A stretch of DNA of 24,006 bases. Source: JBBDXA01 sp040902585. GTDB lineage: Bacteria > Planctomycetota > Phycisphaerae > Phycisphaerales > Phycisphaeraceae. The position numbers and the translations under genes are program-made. Below are positions 8,510-15,830 of the stretch, one piece after another. The stretch covers positions 1-24,006 of the forward strand of contig JBBDXA010000149.1 in assembly GCA_040902585.1 (NCBI GenBank). The letters are read 5' to 3'. The notes below the pieces were generated by a model. The model had not been told where the DNA came from, made no database searches, and was given only the letters and a program-made list of their open reading frames with translations. Every line of letters starts with the position of its first letter. The stretch's first letter is position 1.

Positions 8510-9433
8510 ATGCCCAAGATCGCCCGACCGAATAAACCTCTCGCGGATGTGAATGTGCTGCCCCAGGCTGATGGCAGCCACGAAATCGTGGTCTGCTTCC
8601 AGGCCGACCCCGATGTGCTCGTCGGCGAAGGCGAATCCCGCGCGGTGCTCGCACTGGATGCGTCCACCTCGCTGCGAAAAATGTACGGCTTCGGCGGCCC
8701 GTTCGGCGGCGATCCGAACTACGTGCAGGCTGTGGCGCGAAAGCTCGGCGCGATCCTCTGCTCCGTCACGCGTTCCGCCAAGGCCTCGGCGATTTACTGG
8801 GCGGTACACAACGACGGCAGCCGCGTGGAAGAGATCGGCGAGTTCGACGAAGCCGGCTGGGCCGGCGCCGTCGTCAGCGGACCCAAGCGCGAGAAGTGGG
8901 GCAAGGGCACGAAGCTTTTACCCGCCATCAAACACGTGGTCGAAAAGGTCGGCACCGGCAGCGACTGGACCATGGGCGTCATCCTCACTGACGGCATCAT
9001 CGAAGATGAACAGGATTGCGTGACCTACTGCCTGGCCATCGGCAAGGAGATGGCGGAGAAAAAGCGCAAGCCCACCAAGCTGGTCCTTATCGGCATCGGT
9101 CAGGAGGTGGACGAAGGCCAGCTCGAACGGTTCGATGACATGTTCGAAGGCTCGGGCATCGACTATGACCTGTGGTCCAGCGGTATGGTCTCTTCGATGC
9201 AGGAAGAGGCGGACATTCTCGACGTGCTCTACGGCGAGCTGATCGATGAGAACACGGTCGTCGCTGACAGCGGTCGCGTCGAAGATGGCGACGGCAGCCA
9301 GCTCGCCTCCTTCGCCGACGGTATGCCCGGAAAGTTCCGCTTCATCCTGCCCAAGGGCAAGAGCAAATTCGTCGTGAAGGCCGGCGGACAGGAAGTGGAA
9401 CAGGACGTCGCCGAGGCGATCGGTAAACCGTGA
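8510..9433 (+). CDS. VWA protein, type A (first of array)
   Basis: A 307-residue cytoplasmic-looking protein with a von Willebrand A fold. The metal-ion-dependent adhesion site is complete: Asp50-x-Ser52-x-Ser54 (DASTS), Thr134 in GKGTKLLPA and Asp161 in LTDG. Strand-rich segments precede the core (residues 12-48, starting DVNVLPQADG) and follow it (245-290), a layout shared with the VWA proteins at 9558, 10817 and 14281. This copy is the most divergent type A member: it has YWAVHNDG where the others have YWACG, and it lacks their NVVEP helix. A GGAG lies 7 nt before the ATG. The mid-protein region near 207-222 (FDDMFEGSGIDYDLW) replaces the MEELDDLD motif of its relatives. It is probably a scaffold that binds partners through a divalent cation. 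Confidence 0.9.
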   Translation: MPKIARPNKPLADVNVLPQADGSHEIVVCFQADPDVLVGEGESRAVLALDASTSLRKMYGFGGPFGGDPNYVQAVARKLGAILCSVTRSAKASAIYWAVHNDGSRVEEIGEFDEAGWAGAVVSGPKREKWGKGTKLLPAIKHVVEKVGTGSDWTMGVILTDGIIEDEQDCVTYCLAIGKEMAEKKRKPTKLVLIGIGQEVDEGQLERFDDMFEGSGIDYDLWSSGMVSSMQEEADILDVLYGELIDENTVVADSGRVEDGDGSQLASFADGMPGKFRFILPKGKSKFVVKAGGQEVEQDVAEAIGKP

Positions 9434-9490
9434 GGAGTCAGGAGTCAGGGGACAGGAGTCAGGAGTCAGGGGACAAGGGACAGGAGACAG
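9434..9490. repeat. GGAGTCA tandem repeat in spacer
   Basis: The unit AGGAGTCA or a close variant (GGGGACA, GGAGACA) repeats about eight times, starting directly after the stop codon of the first VWA gene. Similar short GGAGTCAGG arrays are a known kind of intergenic repeat in various bacterial genomes. No coding role is apparent. Confidence 0.8.
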
Positions 9491-9507
9491 TGAACAAAAC
9501 CGCAGGC

Positions 9508-9527
9508 CTCGGCCCTTCAGGGCCGAG
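9508..9527. repeat. Perfect 8-bp hairpin in VWA spacer
   Basis: CTCGGCCC, loop TTCA, GGGCCGAG. No T-run follows, so it is not a typical intrinsic terminator. It lies about 30 nt before the next start codon and could influence mRNA stability or translation. Confidence 0.6.
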
Positions 9528-9557
9528 CCCGACGCGCGAACCCAGGAGTGAACCGCC

Positions 9558-10613
9558 ATGCTTTCCACCGCGGATCAAGCGAAACTCAAATCGCCCGAAG
9601 GGTACACGGTGCCCAGCAACGAGACCGCCAAGGAATTTGGCAAGATCGTTGTGCGTAAGAACGGCAGCAACTATTCCATCGAGTGTACTGTGCTGATGGA
9701 GCCCCAGGGCAGCGAGGCCGAGGGCTGGCAGACCGGCGTCGCGCTGGACGCCAGCGCCTCGATGAAGGCCGCGTTCGGCAAAGCGCTCGAAGGCAAGGTG
9801 CCGCCTGATGTCGCCAAGGCGTACATCGAAAAGGGCTGGGTCGATCGCAAGGTCGAAGACGGCCGCACGGTTGAAACGCTCAAACGCGCCGCCTTTGAAG
9901 ACGCCATCGCCCGCGGCTTCCTTCGCTTCACGCCCAACGTGGTTGAACCCATCGGCCGGGAGTTTTTGCGCTACCTCGCGGGCAGTCTCGATGCCGACGG
10001 CGGCACCACGCTCATCTACTGGGCCTGCGGCGACGGCTCCAAGATCGAAGTCGTCGGTGACCCGACCGAAGATGACTGCGCCACTCTCGAACTCAAAGGC
10101 CCCAAGTCCGTCCCCTTCGGCAAAGGCACGATGCTTCAGCCCGCGATGCAGTACTTCATCGATCGCTTCGCCGACGCCAGCCGGGGCATGTACGTCTTCA
10201 TCACCGACGGCCGACTCGACGACCTGGACAAGGTCAAGGCTTACACCACCAGGCTCTGCAAGGAAATCACCGCGGGCAAGCGACATCCGGTCAAGTGCGT
10301 TCTCGTGGGCGTGGGTCACAAAGTGGACGAGAGTCAGATGGAAGAGCTCGATGACCTGGACACGGGCACGCAGATCGACGTGTGGGACCACAAGATCGCC
10401 AAGGAGATGCGGGCCCTGGTGGAAATCTTCGCCGAGGTGGTCAGCGAGAATCAGATCGTGGCTCCGACCGGTTCGATCTACGATGCGAGCGGCAGCCGCG
10501 TGAAGTTCTACAGCGACGGTCTGCCCGCGCGTCTCGAATTTGAAATGCCCGCCACCTCCAGCGCGTTCGAGCTGGAAGTCGCCGGTCAGCGCATCAAGCA
10601 GAAGCTGTTTTGA
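9558..10613 (+). CDS. VWA protein, type A
   Basis: A 351-residue protein with an intact metal site: Asp64-x-Ser66-x-Ser68 (DASAS), Thr191 (GKGTMLQPA) and Asp217 (ITDG). It is a close paralogue of the next gene, sharing GAEGWQTG-like, YWACGDG, MEELDDLD and DHKIAKEMR stretches. Between the metal-site helix and the NVVEP helix it has an extra segment of about 45 residues (about 77-125) that the type A protein at 14281 lacks. C-terminal residues 295-348 (SENQIVAP to AGQRIKQ) look like a beta-sandwich edge. The start is set by AGGAG nine nt upstream within the leader GGAGTGAACC, also seen before the next gene. It is predicted to be cytosolic and part of the Ter-like signalling complex; the direct partner is unknown. 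Confidence 0.92.
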   Translation: MLSTADQAKLKSPEGYTVPSNETAKEFGKIVVRKNGSNYSIECTVLMEPQGSEAEGWQTGVALDASASMKAAFGKALEGKVPPDVAKAYIEKGWVDRKVEDGRTVETLKRAAFEDAIARGFLRFTPNVVEPIGREFLRYLAGSLDADGGTTLIYWACGDGSKIEVVGDPTEDDCATLELKGPKSVPFGKGTMLQPAMQYFIDRFADASRGMYVFITDGRLDDLDKVKAYTTRLCKEITAGKRHPVKCVLVGVGHKVDESQMEELDDLDTGTQIDVWDHKIAKEMRALVEIFAEVVSENQIVAPTGSIYDASGSRVKFYSDGLPARLEFEMPATSSAFELEVAGQRIKQKLF

Positions 10614-10629
10614 GGACTGGGATCGCGTA

Positions 10630-10777
10630 AATGTCGAATGTCGAAAACCCAATGTCGAAGGAATGACGAAATTGAAATGAGGAAATCCGAAAGGGCATCA
10701 TCACACGACATGTTTCGCGCTTTGGATTTTGGATTTCGTCATTCCTTCGTCATTTGAATTTCGTCATTCGTCATTCC
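10630..10777. repeat. AATGTCGAA / AATGACGAA imperfect inverted repeat region
   Basis: Short AT-richer units (AATGTCGAA, GGAATGACGAA, TTCGTCATTCC) are repeated in both orientations. The left half (around 10659-10692) is roughly the reverse complement of the right half (around 10724-10777). The base composition is clearly lower in GC than the neighbouring genes, suggesting an inserted or expanded repeat. The 203-nt spacer holds no gene. Confidence 0.75.
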
Positions 10778-10816
10778 AATCACCCGCACTGAAAGCCACA
10801 ACCTGGGAGTGAACCA

Positions 10817-11914
10817 ATGGGATTCTTCAGCAAACTGTTCGGCGGCGGAAAAGCCAAAGGCACACCACCGACGCCGAAGGTCAAGAGCAAGCAACTGCCC
10901 AGCTCCATGGTCGCCAAGGAGTTCGGCGAGGTGAATATCGCCAATGACGGCAGGACCAGCGAGATCTCCATGACCATCCTCATGGAACCGCAAGGCTCCG
11001 GAGCCGAGGGCTGGCAGACCGGCATGGCGATCGACGCCTCCGGCTCCATGGAAGGCGTCTTTGGCAAGGGCCTGGAAGACAACGGCGGCGGCAGCCCGCC
11101 GACGAATCTCCTTCAGCAGTATCAACAGCGCGGCTGGCTTACGTTCATCCGCCACGAAGGCCAGGATTACCCCATTCTCAACGGCGATGCCAAGTCGGAC
11201 CTCGTCGCCAAGGGCTACTTCAAGTGGACGGCCAACGTCGTCGAGCCCGTCTGCCGGCAGGTCACCGCGTACCTCGCCAGTCAGCTCGATGCCGACGGCG
11301 GCACCACCGTCATCTACTGGGCCTGCGGCGACGGCAGCCAGATCGATGTCATCGGCGACCTCACCGCTGACGACTGCGAAATGGCCAAATTCGAAGGCCC
11401 CGCGAAATACCCCTTCGGCCAGGGCACCGTGCTCACGCCTGCCGTGCGCTACTTTGTCGACCGCTTTGCCGATGCGAAGAACGGCATGTACATCTTCATG
11501 ACCGACGGCGAACTGCACGACTTGGAAGAGGTGAAAAAGTACACCATCAAACTCTGCAAGGAGATTGCCGCCAAGAAGCGCAATCCCGTCAAGTGTGTTC
11601 TCATCGGCATCGGCGATGACATCAACGAAGACCAGATGGAAGAACTCGATGACCTCGACAGCGGCACCGAAGTGGACATCTGGGATCACAAGATCGCCAA
11701 GGAGATGCGCAGCCTGATGGAGATCTTCGCCGAGGTGGTCAGCGAGAATCAGATCGTCGCGCCCAGCGGCCGCATCTTTGATGATCAGGGCACGATGGTG
11801 AAGCAATACACCGACGGCCTGCCCGCGAAGATCAGCTTCTCGATGCCCGCGTCGAGTAAGTCGTTCGAACTTGAAGTGATGGGGCAGCGAATCAAGCAGT
11901 CGGTGGTGATGTAA
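10817..11914 (+). CDS. VWA protein, type A, with amphipathic N-terminus
   Basis: A 365-residue tandem paralogue of the preceding gene. Its metal site is Asp73-x-Ser75-x-Ser77 (DASGS), Thr204 (GQGTVLTPA) and Asp230 (MTDG). It starts with MGFFSKLFGGGKAKG, an amphipathic, glycine-rich leader absent from its sister but similar to the start of the TerB-like protein at 20814 (MGLFDKILG). This may be a membrane-surface or partner-docking helix. The insert after the metal-site helix (about 86-140) is as long as that of its sister but different in sequence (QQRGWLTFIRHEGQDYP). The C-terminal strand region (310-361) is conserved. The leader GGGAGTGAACC places the ribosome site about 8 nt before ATG. 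Confidence 0.92.
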   Translation: MGFFSKLFGGGKAKGTPPTPKVKSKQLPSSMVAKEFGEVNIANDGRTSEISMTILMEPQGSGAEGWQTGMAIDASGSMEGVFGKGLEDNGGGSPPTNLLQQYQQRGWLTFIRHEGQDYPILNGDAKSDLVAKGYFKWTANVVEPVCRQVTAYLASQLDADGGTTVIYWACGDGSQIDVIGDLTADDCEMAKFEGPAKYPFGQGTVLTPAVRYFVDRFADAKNGMYIFMTDGELHDLEEVKKYTIKLCKEIAAKKRNPVKCVLIGIGDDINEDQMEELDDLDSGTEVDIWDHKIAKEMRSLMEIFAEVVSENQIVAPSGRIFDDQGTMVKQYTDGLPAKISFSMPASSKSFELEVMGQRIKQSVVM

Positions 11915-11924
11915 GAGCACCCTG

Positions 11925-12030
11925 AGCACCATCCCGACAGGGTGGTGCTATTGCCGTTCGATGAACTATTGTGCAGTTCGCACCCTCGGCGTCCATCTGC
12001 CTTTAGCACCACCCTTTCGGGATGGTGCTC
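11925..12030. repeat. AGCACC hairpin pair, copy 1
   Basis: Hairpin AGCACCATCCC..AGGGTGGTGCT at 11925-11949 and hairpin AGCACCACCC..GGGATGGTGCT at 12005-12029 are inverted copies of each other, with about 55 nt between. The same element occurs at 15682-15755. An open frame starting at 11961 would read through the second hairpin into the next VWA gene; I take the downstream ATG instead. Confidence 0.85.
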
Positions 12031-12044
12031 CCGCGAGAGAAACC

Positions 12045-13085
12045 ATGGCATACTACCGACGCCTTCCGATCTACTTGCTCATCGACACCTCCGAATCGAT
12101 GGCCGGTGAACCGTTCGACGCGGTGCAGGCCGGGCTCGCGTCGATGATGGGCGAGCTGCGCAGCAACCCGATGGCGATGGAGACCGCGGTCATCAGCCTG
12201 ATCACTTTCGCTTCGCAGGCCCAGCAGGCCGTGCCGCTGATGGATGTGCTCAAATTCCAGATTCCGCGCCTGAAGATGGGTTCGGGGACAGCGATGGGTT
12301 CGGCCCTCACCATCCTGATGGACAGCATGAGCAAGGAAGTCATCACCACCACGCCCACGCAGAAGGGCGATTTCAAACCGATCGTCTTCCTCATGACCGA
12401 TGGCACGCCCACGGACAAGTGGGAGAAGCAGGCGGACACGGTCAAGAACACCATCACCGGCAAGCGGGCGAATGTGATCGCCGTGGCCTGCGGGAGCGAT
12501 GCGGATGTGTCGATGCTCGGCCGCATCACCAGCACGATCGTTCGCCTCAAGGGCATGGAAGGCGGCAACTTCAAGCAGTTTTTCAAATGGGTTTCCGCCT
12601 CTGTATCTTCCGCGAGTCAGAAGCTCAATCAATCGGCTGACGCGCCGGTGGGTCTGCCCGACATGCCGCGGGAAATGGAAGTCGCCAATCCCGCCGAGCA
12701 GGGCGAAGCGCCGGAGGCGGATCGGTTTGTGTTCCTTCACGCCAAGTGCAGCAAGAGCCGGCAGTTTTATATTTGCCGTTACGTGAAGGCGGGCATGGAG
12801 AAGGCCGGCATGTTCAAGAAGCGGGCGGTGTATCAGCCCGTGGGCAACCATCGCGTGGATGACTTTGACTTCGGCGACGGCAAAGGCTCCGCCATGAGTG
12901 TGCCCGTCGAATCGCTGCACGGCATCCTGCCCTGCCCCTATTGCAGCGGACCGGGCATGGCGATCTGCGAACAGTGCAACAAATTGTCGTGCGTGTACAA
13001 CAACAACCCGACCTGCGGCTGGTGCGGCTTTAGCGGCGCACTGGGCAGCGCGGCAGGCGGCAGCGTAGGAAGAGGACGCGGATAA
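12045..13085 (+). CDS. TerY-like VWA protein with C-terminal zinc-binding domain
   Basis: A 346-residue type B VWA protein. The core begins almost at the N-terminus (RRLPIYLLIDTSESMAGEP), as in TerY. The metal site is Asp14-x-Ser16-x-Ser18, Thr82 (GSGTAMGSA) and Asp119 (MTDG). After the core, FLHAKCSKS (230-238) opens a second domain that ends in a Cys-rich module: CPYC (297-300), CEQC (308-311), Cys316 and CGWC (324-327). This matches the TerY-C metal-binding domain. The start at 12045 follows GAGAGA at a good distance; the upstream in-frame ATG at 11961 would encode repeat sequence. TerY proteins act with a PP2C phosphatase and a kinase, both present downstream. Confidence 0.93.
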   Translation: MAYYRRLPIYLLIDTSESMAGEPFDAVQAGLASMMGELRSNPMAMETAVISLITFASQAQQAVPLMDVLKFQIPRLKMGSGTAMGSALTILMDSMSKEVITTTPTQKGDFKPIVFLMTDGTPTDKWEKQADTVKNTITGKRANVIAVACGSDADVSMLGRITSTIVRLKGMEGGNFKQFFKWVSASVSSASQKLNQSADAPVGLPDMPREMEVANPAEQGEAPEADRFVFLHAKCSKSRQFYICRYVKAGMEKAGMFKKRAVYQPVGNHRVDDFDFGDGKGSAMSVPVESLHGILPCPYCSGPGMAICEQCNKLSCVYNNNPTCGWCGFSGALGSAAGGSVGRGRG

Positions 13086-13091
13086 TTTCCG

Positions 13092-13130
13092 GCTGATAGC
13101 TGATAGCTCATCGCTCATAGCTCATAGCTC
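13092..13130. repeat. TAGCTGATAGCT-type tandem/palindromic repeat
   Basis: About five overlapping units of AGCT(G/C)ATAGCT or CATCGCTC fill the 57-nt spacer between two TerY-like genes. The units are themselves near-palindromic. The ribosome site AAGG follows immediately. Confidence 0.7.
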
Positions 13131-13142
13131 CCAAGGTGAACC

Positions 13143-14171
13143 ATGCAGCAACGACGCCTGCCCGTGTACCTCATGCTCGACTGTTCCGAATCCATGGCCG
13201 GCCCCGCCATTGACGCGGTCAATCTCGGTGTCAAGGCCTTGGTCAAGGAAGTGCAGTCCAATCCTCACGCGCTGGAAACGGTCTATCTCAGTGTGATCAC
13301 CTTCGCGCGGTACGCCAAGCAGGTCGCGCCGCTGACGGAGGCGATCCGCTTTCAGCCGCCGCAGCTTAAGATTCAACCGGGCACGGCGATGGGCGCAGCC
13401 CTCGCGCTCCTGATGGACCGCCTCACGAAAGAAGTCAAAAAGACCACCGCGACGACGAAGGGCGATTACCGTCCGCTCGTTTTTCTTTTGACCGATGGTC
13501 AGCCGACAGACAACTGGCAGCCCGCGGTCGAGGCGTTCCGCAAGATGCAGACGCCGCGCGTCGCCAGTGTGTACGCCATCGGCTGCGGGCCTGATGTGGA
13601 CACGGGTCTGCTTCGCCGCATCACCGATGTGGTGCTCATGATGCCTGAGATGTCGCCCGAATCGATCCGCAAGTTCTTCGTCTGGCTCTCGGCGTCGATC
13701 CAGGCGGTGAGTCAGAAGGTGGGTGGCGAAGGCGGCGACCATAGCCCGCTGGATATCAAGAGCATTCCGCCGGACCTGATGCGCGTGATCGATGAGACAT
13801 TTCAGCAGGATGATTCGCACCGCGAGTTGCGGCAGGTGTTCCTGCATGCGAAGTGCTCGAAGACGCGCTCGCCGTACCTGATGCGTTTCAGCCGCTCGGC
13901 CTACGGCGGCACGTACGAAGCCGTGGCCGCGCACAAGCTGGAGGCCATCGAAGAGGGCGATGCCGAGTCGCTCGCGCCGATCAACTCCTCGCAGCTCGCG
14001 GGTGTGCCGCCGTGTCCTTATTGCGGCAACCTGGGCGCAGCCGTGTGCCCCTGCGGCACGACGTTCTGCGATGATCCAAACAACACCGCTCCGGTGACCT
14101 GCCCCGGCTGCCACGCGTCGCTGGGTATGGGCGGCACCGGTTCGTTCGACATCAAACGTTCGCAAGGATAA
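13143..14171 (+). CDS. TerY-like VWA protein with C-terminal zinc-binding domain
   Basis: A 342-residue type B paralogue of the preceding gene. Metal site: Asp13-x-Ser15-x-Ser17 (DCSES), Thr81 (QPGTAMGAA) and Asp118 (LTDG). The linking region differs (186-230), then the conserved VFLHAKCSKTRSPY (232-245) opens the C-terminal domain. The Cys pairs are CPYC (291-294), CPC (302-304), Cys309 and CPGC (320-323), with one fewer spacing residue than its neighbour. This suggests a rearranged but still metal-binding TerY-C domain. ATG is preceded by AAGGTGAACC. TTDG-like and PTDNW motifs (116-125) match the third TerY-like gene more closely than its direct neighbour does. Confidence 0.92.
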   Translation: MQQRRLPVYLMLDCSESMAGPAIDAVNLGVKALVKEVQSNPHALETVYLSVITFARYAKQVAPLTEAIRFQPPQLKIQPGTAMGAALALLMDRLTKEVKKTTATTKGDYRPLVFLLTDGQPTDNWQPAVEAFRKMQTPRVASVYAIGCGPDVDTGLLRRITDVVLMMPEMSPESIRKFFVWLSASIQAVSQKVGGEGGDHSPLDIKSIPPDLMRVIDETFQQDDSHRELRQVFLHAKCSKTRSPYLMRFSRSAYGGTYEAVAAHKLEAIEEGDAESLAPINSSQLAGVPPCPYCGNLGAAVCPCGTTFCDDPNNTAPVTCPGCHASLGMGGTGSFDIKRSQG

Positions 14172-14172
14172 A

Positions 14173-14204
14173 GAGCTGTCAGCTTTGAGCTTTCAACATT
14201 CAGC
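14173..14204. repeat. Short AGCT/CAGCTTT direct-repeat run
   Basis: AGCTGTCAGCTTTGAGCTTT and a CATTCAGC follow the stop codon of the upstream gene. This resembles the tandem unit at 13092-13130 but is shorter and less regular. Confidence 0.4.
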
Positions 14205-14240
14205 AATCGGATTTTGAAAACCTGAAAACGAAAATGAAAG

Positions 14241-14262
14241 CCCACCCACTCCCGTGGGTGGG
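14241..14262. repeat. CCCACCCA hairpin, copy 1
   Basis: CCCACCCA, loop CTCCCG, TGGGTGGG: an 8-bp perfect stem ending 18 nt before the ATG of the next VWA gene. A copy identical over at least 22 nt is at 16503-16524, also just before a gene. No T-tract follows. Confidence 0.85.
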
Positions 14263-14280
14263 TCCGGAGACCGAAACCGC

Positions 14281-15213
14281 ATGGCACAACTCCCCAGCTC
14301 CATCGTCGTCGAACCCTTCGGCGAAGTGAACGTCTTCCCCGAGTCCGACGGATCGCTGCGCATCCGCGCGACGATCCTCATGACGCCGGCCGTCGAAGGC
14401 GCGCAGACCGGCCTGGCGATCGACGGCTCCGCCTCCATGAAGACCACCTTCGGCGCGGGCGCTGCCGTCTCCGCGCTCTTCGCCTCCAACACGCCCAACC
14501 TCGTCGAGCCCGTCGCTCGAACGCTCGCTTCGTTTCTCTCGAAGTTCGACACCGATGGCAACACGACGGTCATCTACTGGGCCTGCGGTCCCGGCGGCAC
14601 GCAGGTGGAGGAGCTGGGCGACATGGATGCCGCCGCCGCCGCCGCGAAGACTTTCAAACCGCCCAAGCAGTTTGGCACGGGTACGAAGCTGCTGCCTGCC
14701 GTGAAGTATTTCACCGAGCAGCGCTTTCCGGACGCCCCTTGGGGCATCTTCGTTTTCGTGTCCGACGGCGTCGTCGAAGACCTGTCCGATGTCAAGGCCT
14801 ACACGCTTCAGATCGCCAAGGACATCGCTTCAGGCAAACGCAACTTCGTCAAGCTCGTCCTCATCGGCGTCGGCGCGGAGGTGGATGTCGGTCAGATGGA
14901 GGAGCTCGATGACCTGGATTACGGCGGCCTCAAAGACCAAACAGGCCAGGCGATCGATCTTTGGGATCACAAGCTCGCCGCCGAGATGAAAAAGCTGGAG
15001 GAGATTTTCGCGGAGGTCGTTTCCAGCGATACGATTCTCGCGCCCTCGGCTCAGATCGTGGATGACAAGGGCGCGGCTGTGCGGCCGCTCGACGGGCGCT
15101 CCTCCTACAACGACGGCCTGCCCGCGCTGCTGGAATTCGCCGTGCCCGCGGGGACCATGAGCTTCACGCTGAGACTCCCGGGCGGCAAGGAAGTGACTCA
15201 GCCGTTACAGTAG
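14281..15213 (+). CDS. VWA protein, type A, short form
   Basis: A 310-residue protein when started at 14281, with GGAG 11 nt upstream; a longer frame from 14254 would begin inside a hairpin. Metal site: Asp48-x-Ser50-x-Ser52 (DGSAS), Thr135 (GTGTKLLPA) and Asp162 (VSDG, with Ser in place of the usual Thr). The N-terminal LPSSIVVEPFGEVNV closely matches residues 27-41 of the VWA protein at 10817. It lacks the insert between the metal-site helix and the NLVEP helix, so it may be closest to the ancestral form. It has the MEELDDLD and DHKLAAEMK stretches and a C-terminal strand-rich part with an added DGRSS loop. It is separated from the other type A genes by two TerY-like genes. Confidence 0.92.
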   Translation: MAQLPSSIVVEPFGEVNVFPESDGSLRIRATILMTPAVEGAQTGLAIDGSASMKTTFGAGAAVSALFASNTPNLVEPVARTLASFLSKFDTDGNTTVIYWACGPGGTQVEELGDMDAAAAAAKTFKPPKQFGTGTKLLPAVKYFTEQRFPDAPWGIFVFVSDGVVEDLSDVKAYTLQIAKDIASGKRNFVKLVLIGVGAEVDVGQMEELDDLDYGGLKDQTGQAIDLWDHKLAAEMKKLEEIFAEVVSSDTILAPSAQIVDDKGAAVRPLDGRSSYNDGLPALLEFAVPAGTMSFTLRLPGGKEVTQPLQ

Positions 15214-15219
15214 ACCCGT

Positions 15220-15239
15220 CGCGGCGAGCATGAGCCGCG
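15220..15239. repeat. Small GC hairpin before the TerB-like gene
   Basis: CGCGGC (15220-15225) and GCCGCG (15234-15239) flank an 8-nt loop in the 70-nt spacer. It could be a weak attenuator or chance in GC-rich DNA. Confidence 0.35.
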
Positions 15240-15283
15240 CGCTTTCGATGACTTTCGACAATTACCATCAAAGGAGCAATCCC

Positions 15284-15664
15284 ATGGCAGACTGGAAAAA
15301 ACTGTTACACAACGTCCTGCTTGCAGACGGCGTGATCGACGCGCCCGAGACCGCTGCGCTCAAGAAGGAAATCCTCGCCGATGGCATCGTGGATGATGAG
15401 GAAGTCGATTTCCTCGTGGCCCTGCGCAACGCCTCCAAGAAGCCCGGCAAGGAGTTTGAAGCATTCTTCTTCGCGGCTCTTACCGCCAACCTTCTGGCCG
15501 ACGGCGTAATCGACGCAGCCGAGGCCAAGAAGCTGCGCACCATTCTCTTCGCCGACGGCAAGATCGACGCGGGTGAAAAGGCGTTCCTCAAGAACCTCAA
15601 GGCCAAAGCGAAGAAAGCCCACGCCTCGTTCGACAAGCTGTACGACGAATGCATGAAAGCCTGA
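15284..15664 (+). CDS. TerB-like acidic helical protein
   Basis: A 126-residue protein; the start is fixed by AAGGAG 7 nt upstream of ATG 15284. It is all-helical, with four repeats of the motif (L/F)ADGxI/V-D-x-x-E: LADGVIDAPET, LADGIVDDEEV, LADGVIDAAEA and FADGKIDAGEK. TerB/TerB-like proteins carry such conserved acidic positions and are thought to bind metal at the membrane side of Ter complexes. The regular fourfold spacing is more repetitive than usual TerB, so it could be an expanded relative. The Lys-rich tail (KNLKAKAKKAHASF) may contact nucleic acid or acidic lipid. It sits between a type A and a TerY-like VWA gene, supporting a role in the same complex. Confidence 0.8.
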   Translation: MADWKKLLHNVLLADGVIDAPETAALKKEILADGIVDDEEVDFLVALRNASKKPGKEFEAFFFAALTANLLADGVIDAAEAKKLRTILFADGKIDAGEKAFLKNLKAKAKKAHASFDKLYDECMKA

Positions 15665-15681
15665 GAGAACGGGTGAAAACC

Positions 15682-15755
15682 GGAGCACCGTCCCGGCAGG
15701 GTGGTGCTCAGGCGCGTCGGCCCAAGCGGGCACCGTCCTGCCGGGACGGTGCTCC
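15682..15755. repeat. AGCACC hairpin pair, copy 2
   Basis: Hairpins at 15682-15708 (GAGCACCGTCCC..GGGTGGTGCTC) and 15728-15755 (GGGCACCGTCC..GGACGGTGCTCC) are inverted copies about 19 nt apart. They belong to the same family as 11925-12030. The 166-nt spacer has no other feature except the ribosome site CGGAG before the next gene. Confidence 0.85.
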
Positions 15756-15830
15756 AACCTTCCCCGCGTCCGGCGGGTCGATCGATCGTGCTTAATCGTT
15801 TGAAGATTCAATTCCTGATCGGAGCCTCAC

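Noticed and set aside
6090..8654. 854-codon leftward frame opposite the Ca2+ ATPase
   Set aside because: The rightward frame carries every P-type ATPase motif; the leftward product is low-complexity with no family features.
9434..9490. GGAGTCA tandem considered as a CRISPR array
   Set aside because: The units are 7-8 nt and directly adjacent, without unique spacers of constant length.
9508..9527. Perfect hairpin considered as an intrinsic terminator
   Set aside because: No T-run follows on either side, and the genes around it appear to be one run.
11961..12044. Upstream extension of the TerY-like gene from the ATG at 11961
   Set aside because: It would translate the AGCACC hairpin, and paralogues all start right at the VWA core.
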